DNA of 64,000 nt from Pseudobutyrivibrio xylanivorans (lineage in GTDB: Bacteria > Bacillota > Clostridia > Lachnospirales > Lachnospiraceae), in assembly GCF_008935055.1 (NCBI RefSeq), contig NZ_CP043028.1:1766501-1830500 (forward strand), written 5' to 3'. The first letter of the stretch is position 1, and each line of letters starts with the position of its first letter. Positions 1 to 9,268 of the stretch are shown one piece after another. A program made the position numbers and the translations under genes. The notes under the pieces are model-generated. The model searched no databases. It saw only the letters and a list, made by a program, of their open reading frames with translations, and was not told the DNA's origin.

Positions 1-19
1 GCTGTGAAATAATCAGCTC

Positions 20-73
20 ATGAAAAAAAGAGAAGTAATAGCTGGAAACAGCCGATTACTTCTCTTTTTTCAT
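20..73 (+). promoter_or_regulatory. Stem-loop leader of the IS transposase
   Basis: AGAGAAGTAAT at about 29-39 pairs with ATTACTTCTCT at 55-65, extended by an A-tract/T-tract and capped by GCTG GAAA CAGC. It is followed by CATGGTAA-AATA-TTACCATG at 71-90, a second perfect stem that contains the predicted ATG (88). Such structures in IS leaders commonly stop transcription or sequester the start site when the element is transcribed from outside. The role here is inferred. Confidence 0.6.
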
Positions 74-87
74 GGTAAAATATTACC

Positions 88-1661
88 ATGATCAATCAAA
101 CCAATTCTTATAATACTCTAAATCAGGGCGTTTTACCATTTTTTATTTCAGATTGCTTGGATATCTGTGATCCGGTTTTTACTTTTGACGAACTCGTGGG
201 AGGTATGAATCTTGAGAAGTATCTGAAAAATGTGCCAGAGCATAAGCTTGGCAGAATCAGATATAATCCAGTCAAAATGTTGAAAACCGTACTATTCGGT
301 TTTATGAGTGAAGGATATATTTCACTAAGAGGACTTCAAGAAAACTGTAGGGTTAACATTCGATTTATGTATCTTATGGACAGGGAAACTCCTTCTTACA
401 GAACCTTCAGCTATTTCATAAACGATGTGTTAAAGGATTCAATAGAGGATATTTTCAATGATATTAATCAGGAAATATTCAGCAGGCATAAAGTTGACCT
501 GAATCATCTTTATATTGATGGTTCGAAGTTTGAAGCTAATGCTAACAAATATACTTGGGTATGGAAGAAGGCCACGGAAAAATCCCGTTACCGTCTTTTT
601 GAAAAGATTACTAAATTACTGCAAGAAATCAACAGCGATCTTCAGTGGAGCGGAATCAAGATTGAGACTAATACAGAGTACATGCCTGAATATATGCGCC
701 AGATAACAGAACGGTTTTCTGAGATATGGAAGCTTGATACTTCAACTTTTGTTTCAGGAAAAGGACATAGGAAAACCGTCCAGCAGAGACAGTACGAAAA
801 GCTTGTAGAGTACACAACAAAGCTCAATGAATATGTCACAAAAATCAGCATCTGTGGAGAAAACAGGAACAGCTATTCAAAGACAGATCCTTCCGCTACA
901 TTCATGAGAATAAAGACCGACTACATGGGAAACGACCAGCTTCTTCCCGCATACAACGTTCAGATTGGTGTAGCTGATGAATACATAGCAGTGTTGATGT
1001 TAATCAATACAGATCTGACATGGACTGCTTCATACCGTTGATGAATAAGTATTATGAAACATATGGCTTTTATCCAAAATATCCTGTGGCTGATGCTGGA
1101 TATGGCTCGTTCAATAATTATATCTTTTGCGAGCAAAAAGGCATGAAAAAGTACATGAAGTTCACAATGTTTAAAAAGGAGACGACCGATAAGAAATATC
1201 ACAACGATCCATTCAGAGCTGTTAATTTTGAGATCGGTGATGATGGGAAAATGCGTTGTCCTAATGGGAGGAGCTTCAACTTTCTATACAGGCAGCATGT
1301 AAAAGGAAACCAGTATGGCCGGCAAGAAGAAGTCTATCAGTGTGAAGACTGCAGTGGTTGTCCCTATGCATCGAAGTGTAAGAAAACAGATAAAAACAAA
1401 ACCGTAAGAATAAACGAAGAACTGACCGCTATGCATCAGGAGGTTATAAATAATCTTGAAAGCATCCAGGGAGCACTCCTTAGAATGAACAGATCCATTC
1501 AAGCGGAAGGTACTTTCGGAATCATAAAAAATGATCGTTGGTATAAAAGAATAGTCCGAAAAGGAATAGAATCCGTAAAACTTGAGGTTCTTTTGGTTTC
1601 AATAGGTCATAACTTATATAAATATCACAATAAAAAGATGCGTCTCCAAGAAGCTGCCTAA
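88..1661 (+). pseudogene. IS1182-family DDE transposase, disrupted by a frameshift
   Basis: Two overlapping frames (88-1041 and a segment continuing to 1661) together give a normal-length IS1182 transposase of about 520 residues. The N-terminal part has the family DUF772-like start and the first catalytic Asp in YIDGSKFEANANKY. The C-terminal part has the second Asp in VADAGYGS, a zinc-type cysteine cluster (CEDCSGCPYASKC) and the likely catalytic Glu in QAEGTFGIIKND. After NVQIGVADEYIAV (about 990) the reading must shift by -1 to continue VDVNQYRSDMDCF, as if one G were lost from GTGGTTGAT. No slippery heptamer is visible there and the family is not known for programmed shifting, so I call it a pseudogene. 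A sequencing error cannot be excluded. Confidence 0.85.
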
Positions 1662-1750
1662 TCAAAAAAGTTTGTAGTTTTTTGGGGAAAGGGGCATTAT
1701 ACTCTATTTTTGCCAGAAACAGCATACCTCACAAAAAATGATATAAAAAG

Positions 1751-1790
1751 GGAGCTGGAAAAAATGATTATCTCATTTTTTCACAGCCCC
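1751..1790 (-). terminator. Hairpin at IS right end, terminator of the DUF4097 operon
   Basis: On the minus strand GGGGCTGTGAAAAAATGA pairs with TCATTTTTTCCAGCTCCC across a five-base loop and is followed by TTTTTAT. It lies 35 bp beyond the stop of the gene at 1825-2550 and coincides with the IS inverted repeat, so the IS end supplies the operon terminator. Confidence 0.6.
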
Positions 1791-1824
1791 TTTTTATCTT
1801 ATTTATATGAAAACTTAGTGTTAT

Positions 1825-2550
1825 TTAGTTCTTCCAATGCTTTCCGTTTACTGTAACATTTCCAAGGTCACAATCCACATCAAACTTTACATCATCTGTG
1901 CTCTTCTTTGTAGTGATATCAATATTGCCCATGTCACAATCAGCTTCTACTGAATTGAAGTCGCCCTCAAGATAAACATCACCCATATCGGCATCAGCCT
2001 TAACATAATCACTTACGCAACCCTCAAGTCTAATTTCTCCAAGATTAGCTACAAGAGAAATCTTTTCAGCTGTAACATCATTAAGTCTCACGCTGCCACA
2101 ATCAGCATCTGCGATAAGCTTCTTGCTGTTAATGTTGCTGATTCTGAGTTCGCCTAAATCCAGGTCTGCATCTAGTAGCTTTAATTCAACATTGCTTGGA
2201 ACATATACTGTCAAATGGTAATTATCGTCATCATGGTTGCTGTTTATTTTATTAACCTTCTGAGTTATCTCAAGCTTGTCGCCATTACGGTTAACCTTTG
2301 GTGCATACGCCTCTGGATATGTGTATTCAACCTTGAATTCTTCACCTTCTAAAATCTTTACAGCACCTGCATCCATACTAAGCTCTATTGTATCAATGCC
2401 ACTCTTTCCGTATGTGAACTCCTCTGTAACTGTTTTTGTGCTCTTGAATATGTTCAGGCCAAACCAGCCACCTACATTTATCCAAATGCCAACCACGATT
2501 GCTGCCAAAGTCACAATCCAAAGTATTAATAAATATACCTTCTTGCTCAT
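1825..2550 (-). CDS. DUF4097-type membrane-anchored beta-solenoid protein
   Basis: The 241-residue protein has one N-terminal membrane helix (about residues 5-25). After it comes a repetitive extracytoplasmic domain rich in short strands ending in D-x-G-x-(V/L/I), such as DADLGELRI, DADMGDVYLEG, DCDMGNIDI and DCDLGNVTV. This is typical of the DUF4097 (putative adhesin, toast-rack) fold. Its ATG overlaps the stop of the upstream gene by one base (TAATG), so translation is probably coupled. It ends a three-gene operon headed by a PadR regulator, an arrangement common in Firmicutes and often linked to envelope stress sensing. The biochemical function is unknown. Confidence 0.8.
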   Translation of the reverse strand: MSKKVYLLILWIVTLAAIVVGIWINVGGWFGLNIFKSTKTVTEEFTYGKSGIDTIELSMDAGAVKILEGEEFKVEYTYPEAYAPKVNRNGDKLEITQKVNKINSNHDDDNYHLTVYVPSNVELKLLDADLDLGELRISNINSKKLIADADCGSVRLNDVTAEKISLVANLGEIRLEGCVSDYVKADADMGDVYLEGDFNSVEADCDMGNIDITTKKSTDDVKFDVDCDLGNVTVNGKHWKN

Positions 2551-3524
2551 TAGTCTTCCTCCTTCTCAAATACAGTTACCAAAATCTTTCTAAGAATCCA
2601 TGCGATAATCCAAATTACCCATGAACTAGGCCAGTTAAAGGTAAGGAAGCTATAGATTAAATAAATGCATGTAACTGTAGGCCAATATACTTCCATAATT
2701 ACTTCTGCTGTCTTGCTAGTGTACTCGATATCGTCCTTATCCCTGCCATACTTTCCACTGATTGTCTCTCTGTCATTAATCTTTAAAACAGTTTCAAAGC
2801 CGCCGCTAATAACACCACTATAAACAAAGAGGAATACTCCAATTGCTACGAAAATAAACATTCCTGCAGGTGCAAAGGCTGATTCGTCAAATAGTATGCA
2901 TGGAATAATACTTATAACGCAAAGCACACATCCAATTGTTAATGAAACTGCTCTGAATGATTTGAATGCTGAACGCATGCCACGGGTCATATCTGCTGTA
3001 GCCAAATCAATCTTGCAGGCTTCCTTCTCTATATATCTCCATTCACCACCGATGACACCGCTGTATACAAAAAGTCCAACTGCTGTTCCAATAAAGATAA
3101 ACATTAGCGCTGGGCCCAGTGAATCAGCTCTGCTTCCGCTATTAATAACATCTGCAAGCATTGGTGGCACAAGACTAGTGATACAAAGGAAAACGCCTAT
3201 TGCAATTAAAAGTGCTCTTTTCTTCTGTGTCTCAATGTAGTCTCTAATCTCATCCATAGTTACGAAGCGTCTTGGCTGCTCATGCTCACGCTCATGAACC
3301 TCCTCAACCTCTTTTGTGAGGCCAAGGTCCTCTGCCAATTCATCAAGATTTCCAAATTCAGCAATGACTGTTCCCACTGCCTCGTTCTCGCTGATACCAT
3401 CAGCTATCATCTCGTTATACTTATCTTCCATCATTTGAAGCAGCTCAGCCTTTGCCTTTCTGACTTCTGGTGTATTTGCCATGCTGGCAAACATTGCTTC
3501 AAGATAACTCTTTATTGTTTCCAT
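2550..3524 (-). CDS. HAAS/permease-prefix membrane protein in PadR operon
   Basis: The 324-residue protein starts with a soluble helical domain (residues 1-75, with KAELLQMMEDKYNEMIADG and AEFGNLDELAEDLGL). This domain resembles the HAAS/DUF1700 signalling module that usually accompanies PadR regulators. Residues 105-315 carry about six hydrophobic segments arranged as two similar halves (each with MFIFxxxxVGLFVYSGVIGG-like sequence), which suggests an internal duplication. It lies 20 bp downstream of padR and is fused by a one-base overlap to the DUF4097 gene. The likely role is a membrane partner of the DUF4097 protein; no enzymatic motif is seen. Confidence 0.75.
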   Translation of the reverse strand: METIKSYLEAMFASMANTPEVRKAKAELLQMMEDKYNEMIADGISENEAVGTVIAEFGNLDELAEDLGLTKEVEEVHEREHEQPRRFVTMDEIRDYIETQKKRALLIAIGVFLCITSLVPPMLADVINSGSRADSLGPALMFIFIGTAVGLFVYSGVIGGEWRYIEKEACKIDLATADMTRGMRSAFKSFRAVSLTIGCVLCVISIIPCILFDESAFAPAGMFIFVAIGVFLFVYSGVISGGFETVLKINDRETISGKYGRDKDDIEYTSKTAEVIMEVYWPTVTCIYLIYSFLTFNWPSSWVIWIIAWILRKILVTVFEKEED

Positions 3525-3544
3525 ATTTTTCTCCTCTAAAAACC

Positions 3545-3889
3545 CTATTGTTCAATAAATCGTTCAATTACATCTTTGGTGAGTTCCCATTCCTCACATT
3601 TGGTCCGGTAAAAATCCTTTCCGACATCTGTCACTCGGTAATAGGTTCTCTTTTTTCCATTGCCCTCTGGATCCGGGTCTGCCACAAATGATTCTATGTA
3701 TCCGTTCTTTTCCATTCTGTTGAATGCTGAGTAAAGAGTTGTTTCTTTGATTATGTATTTCTCATCGGAAATTTGCTTAATCTGTTTTGAAATTTCATAA
3801 CCATAGGATGGCTCTTTTATCAGGATGCTAAGAATCATGGTGTCGTTGTAGCCGCGGATAACATCGCTACTGATTTCTACCATATTCAT
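3545..3889 (-). CDS. PadR-family transcriptional regulator
   Basis: The 114-residue winged-helix protein has the PadR signatures MILSILIKEPSYGYEISKQI and TLYSAFNRMEKNGYIES, followed by a short C-terminal dimerisation helix. It heads the operon with the HAAS and DUF4097 genes and is preceded by a good ribosome-binding site (AAAGGAGG). PadR proteins usually repress their own operon until a ligand or envelope signal is present. The repeated TACTACGAC/GTCGTA sites between promoter and start (3955-4022) are the obvious operators. Confidence 0.92.
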   Translation of the reverse strand: MNMVEISSDVIRGYNDTMILSILIKEPSYGYEISKQIKQISDEKYIIKETTLYSAFNRMEKNGYIESFVADPDPEGNGKKRTYYRVTDVGKDFYRTKCEEWELTKDVIERFIEQ

Positions 3890-3910
3890 CCTCCTTTATC
3901 TGTACGGGAA

Positions 3911-3949
3911 GACGCAGCATCTATGATTGCCTGCGGCAATGGCTGCGTC
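3911..3949 (-). promoter_or_regulatory. Leader hairpin of padR mRNA
   Basis: GACGCAGC (3911-3918) pairs with GCTGCGTC (3942-3949), enclosing a second stem ATTGCC/GGCAAT (3926-3931 and 3935-3940). It lies in the 5' untranslated region between the operators and the ribosome-binding site. No T-tract follows, so it is not a classical attenuator. Its role is unknown. Confidence 0.5.
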
Positions 3950-3952
3950 GTG

Positions 3953-4022
3953 GGAGTACTACGACTATCGTAATACTACGACAGTCGTAATACTCCATGT
4001 GTTGAAGTAAATATACTACGAC
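3953..4022 (-). promoter_or_regulatory. PadR operator array
   Basis: TACGAC-A-GTCGTA (3977-3989) is a perfect odd-centred palindrome. TACGACTATCGTA (3959-3971) is an imperfect second copy, and TACTACGACAGG (4015-4026) places a third half-site in the promoter spacer. The whole 3953-3995 block is itself an inverted repeat (GGAGTA.. / ..TACTCC). Position downstream of and inside the promoter fits autorepression by the adjacent PadR. Binding is inferred. Confidence 0.65.
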
Positions 4023-4038
4023 AGGCAAAGTATGTCAA
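4010..4038 (-). promoter_or_regulatory. Sigma-A promoter of the padR operon
   Basis: On the minus strand TTGACA (4038-4033) and TATATT (4015-4010) are separated by exactly 17 bp. The spacer contains CTGTCGTAG, a PadR half-site. Start of transcription is expected near 4003, giving a leader of about 115 nt. Confidence 0.75.
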
Positions 4039-4078
4039 CACCATTTTTAAAAATTTTCTGAAAACATAAAAATTCGTC

Positions 4079-4121
4079 AAAAAAGAGCCACAGATTGGCC
4101 CCGTTCCAATCTGTGACTCTT
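4079..4121 (-). terminator. Rho-independent terminator of the beta-glucoside operon
   Basis: A 16-bp stem (arms 4106-4121 and 4083-4098, one mismatch) with a 7-base loop is followed on the minus strand by TTTTTT. It sits 28 bp after the stop of the 6-phospho-beta-glucosidase gene. Confidence 0.9.
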
Positions 4122-4148
4122 AAATCTAATATGCTATTTTCTTAACTC

Positions 4149-5615
<1,467 letters not shown>

Positions 5616-5624
5616 TTAATAGTT

Positions 5625-5647
5625 TATGGGGCTCAATGAGCCCCATA
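5625..5647 (-). promoter_or_regulatory. Intercistronic hairpin between bglP and bglA
   Basis: ATGGGGCTC (5626-5634) pairs perfectly with GAGCCCCAT (5638-5646) around a three-base loop. No T-tract follows, so it is more likely an mRNA-stabilising or processing hairpin than a terminator. Confidence 0.6.
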
Positions 5648-5656
5648 TGTTTTATC

Positions 5657-7718
<2,062 letters not shown>

Positions 7719-7724
<6 letters not shown>

Positions 7725-7749
7725 GCCGACTCTATCGCCGTAACTATCC
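7719..7749 (-). promoter_or_regulatory. RAT antiterminator site for LicT (bglP leader)
   Basis: The minus strand reads GGATAGTTACGGC, then a short loop, then GTCGGCTAAACC, a good match to the ribonucleic antiterminator consensus (GGATTGTTACTGC..GGCAAAACC). It begins inside the last codons of licT, so the switch is intragenic at its 5' end. When LicT binds, the overlapping terminator at 7664-7724 cannot form and bglP-bglA are transcribed. Confidence 0.9.
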
Positions 7750-8601
7750 TATAGCTTTTTGTTTTTCTATAGTTTTTCTATCAGTAATTCGAGAAATATG
7801 CACTACTAAATAAAGCATTTCCTCATCTGTAATTTCATTATCTGGAAACTTGGATTCCATATAGCTCTTAATGCGGGTTGCGCATTTGTAAGCATCTGGA
7901 AATTTGTTTTTCATCATGCAAAACATTTCCACATTATCCTCTGGATAATACTCGCGCTTTTCAGCTCGCTGTAAGAAATATTTCAAATGAGTAACAAATC
8001 TTTCATATGACAGAGTGTTTTCATCAAGCTCTGAATTGAAAGTAAATTTTACAATGCTAACGATATCGCTAATCACCTCTGATGTTTCAAGAGTGTGATG
8101 CATGTTACCATCTAATTCCGCATTTACGATATGAAGTGCAAAAAAACCTGCCTCATCATCTGGAAGAGTCGCTCCAAGCTTTTCCTTGATAATCGAAAGA
8201 GCATGGCAGCCTATGCTATACTCAGCCTTATAGAAATTCTTGATTTCCCAAAGAAGCTTATTTCGTAAATACGTACCATTTTGGGCTCGCTCTATTGCGT
8301 ATCCAAGATGATCTGTCAAAGTGATGTATATATTATTGCAAAGACGCTTATTTAAAATCTCCTCTGCGTACTTGATGATTTCGTCTGCCACCTGAATCTG
8401 TTCATATGGCATTTCTGAAACCAACTGCTTAAACTGTTCACTAGGCTTTTCCATGACGAAGGTTTTTTCTATTTTACTTTCGTCAATCTGATCACCACAT
8501 TTTTTCTGGAAACAAAGACCGCATCCCGTATAAACTATTTCGTTCCCCTTGTCATCTGTGACCAAGGCTGCATTATTATTTAATATCTTTTTTATTTTCA
8601 T
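7744..8601 (-). CDS. licT: LicT/BglG-family transcriptional antiterminator
   Basis: The 285-residue protein has an N-terminal co-antiterminator RNA-binding domain (residues 1-58, MKIKKILNNNAALVTDDKGNE) and two PRD domains. PRD1 (about 65-170) contains DHLGYAIER and GCHALSIIKEKLG; PRD2 (about 175-280) contains RFVTHLKYFLQRA and LVVHISRIT. Phosphorylation of PRD histidines by HPr and the cognate EII tunes activity. It binds RATs in nascent mRNA; one lies in its own leader (8704-8732) and one at its 3' end (7719-7749), so it controls both itself and bglP-bglA. Confidence 0.95.
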   Translation of the reverse strand: MKIKKILNNNAALVTDDKGNEIVYTGCGLCFQKKCGDQIDESKIEKTFVMEKPSEQFKQLVSEMPYEQIQVADEIIKYAEEILNKRLCNNIYITLTDHLGYAIERAQNGTYLRNKLLWEIKNFYKAEYSIGCHALSIIKEKLGATLPDDEAGFFALHIVNAELDGNMHHTLETSEVISDIVSIVKFTFNSELDENTLSYERFVTHLKYFLQRAEKREYYPEDNVEMFCMMKNKFPDAYKCATRIKSYMESKFPDNEITDEEMLYLVVHISRITDRKTIEKQKAIG

Positions 8602-8640
8602 TCCCTAATGATTCTTTTCTAAAAAATTCTCGTAAAATAA

Positions 8641-8708
8641 AAAACGACCAAATCGCTCCCATACAATAATAACATAACCATGCATGATGGTTAAAGGGCG
8701 ATTCAGTC
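8641..8708 (-). terminator. Conditional terminator in the licT leader
   Basis: GACTGAATCGCCC (minus strand, 8708-8696) pairs with GGGAGCGATTTGGTC (8660-8646) and runs into GTTTTTT. It overlaps the RAT at 8704-8732 by a few bases. This places licT expression under its own antitermination. Confidence 0.85.
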
Positions 8709-8732
8709 TTGCCTGCCTTACAGTAACAATCC
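8704..8732 (-). promoter_or_regulatory. RAT antiterminator site in the licT leader
   Basis: The minus strand reads GGATTGTTACTGTAAGGCAG followed by GCAAGACTG, a near-exact RAT. It lies about 100 nt upstream of the licT ATG and immediately before the conditional terminator. Confidence 0.92.
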
Positions 8733-8846
8733 GAACTTGTTTGTTTATGTGTATACTTTACAAGTAAATCTTAACTTTGTAAACCCCATTAAGTAATGTT
8801 TTACGTTTTGTCAAAAACCCAGTTTCACAATTTGTTCACATCTGAC

Positions 8847-8884
8847 AAAAAAGTGGCTATCTGGACCTTTCCCAGATAGCCACT
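8847..8884 (-). terminator. Terminator of the 45-aa gene
   Basis: AGTGGCTATCTGG (8852-8864) and CCAGATAGCCACT (8872-8884) form a perfect 13-bp stem with a 7-base loop, followed on the minus strand by TTTTTT. It lies 26 bp downstream of the stop of the small gene at 8910-9047. Confidence 0.92.
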
Positions 8885-8909
8885 GAATTTTCAATAATAA
8901 AGTCTCCGC

Positions 8910-9047
8910 TTAAGCTGTCTCTACAGCAACCACTCTAAGTTCATTGCTAGATACAAACTCTGTCTTAATGCCCTCACGATTGAGCTCGAAAGCCTTTCTG
9001 AATACCTCATCAAGTGTTGCACAGCTAATGATTTCCCCGATTGTCAT
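8910..9047 (-). CDS. Small 45-aa protein, sigma-28-type promoter
   Basis: This gene encodes 45 residues beginning MTIGEIISCATLDEVFRKAF and ending VVAVETA. An ideal AGGAGG site lies nine bases before the ATG, a strong terminator follows, and a sigma-28-like promoter lies upstream, so it looks like a stand-alone expressed gene. No signal peptide or membrane helix is seen. The first half is predicted amphipathic helix (TLDEVFRKAFELNREG) and the second half strand-like, with one cysteine. I do not recognise a family. The promoter suggests membership of the motility/chemotaxis regulon, which fits the several chemoreceptors in the window. Confidence 0.8.
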   Translation of the reverse strand: MTIGEIISCATLDEVFRKAFELNREGIKTEFVSSNELRVVAVETA

Positions 9048-9083
9048 GTTATTTTTCCTCCTAAAAAATTCTTACTGACTATT

Positions 9084-9110
9084 CTATCGGTCAGCATTTT
9101 GTTTTCTTTA
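9084..9110 (-). promoter_or_regulatory. Candidate sigma-28 (SigD/FliA) promoter
   Basis: On the minus strand TAAA (9110-9107) is followed after exactly 15 bases by ACCGATAG (9091-9084), against the motility-sigma consensus TAAA-N15-GCCGATAT. The predicted start (about 9077) lies some 30 bp before the small gene's ATG. A CTGAC/GTCAG stem spans the -10 region. Confidence 0.6.
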
Positions 9111-9170
9111 ACTTTTTTCTGAAGAAATAATAACATTCAATTAATCACACAAGTGTCACACTACAAAAAC

Positions 9171-9263
9171 AGCCAAACTGTTACAGTAACAAGCCTTAGT
9201 GTTTCTTTCTTCAGCTAAATGCTTCATCCAGAAACCTAAGAGCTTGTCACTTACAGCTCGGCT
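9171..9263 (-). repeat. Bulged-U hairpin element, copy A (3' of mutS2)
   Basis: The core CAAGC-U-CTTAG pairs with CTAAG-GCTTG, the apical hairpin is AGC-AUUUA-GCU, and the outer arms AGCCGAGCTG and CAGTTTGGCT pair with G-U wobbles. It starts 6 bp after the mutS2 stop, in sense, and is followed by TTTTT, so this copy can also act as the mutS2 terminator. Confidence 0.85.
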
Positions 9264-9268
9264 TATTT

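Larger units (their letters stand above)
1..1790 (+). mobile_element. IS1182-family insertion sequence, left tip at window edge
   Basis: The element is bounded by short imperfect inverted repeats: GCTGTGAAA at 1-9 matches the complement of 1779-1787, and one or two outer bases may lie outside the window. It carries one transposase frame that is now broken. A long stem-loop at 20-73 (with an inner GCTG-GAAA-CAGC hairpin) precedes the transposase and could block read-through transcription from outside. The right end folds into a hairpin at about 1751-1790 that also serves the convergent gene at 1825 as a terminator. No target duplication can be judged because the left flank is missing. Confidence 0.85.

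Noticed and set aside
985..1025. Programmed -1 ribosomal frameshift in the IS transposase
   Set aside because: No X XXY YYZ slippery heptamer or downstream pseudoknot is visible at the switch, and IS1182-family transposases are normally single-frame.
9171..9263. The hairpin elements as ordinary rho-independent terminators
   Set aside because: Six of nine copies have no T-tract, three lie inside the liv and nad-ung transcription units, and one follows a separate strong terminator.
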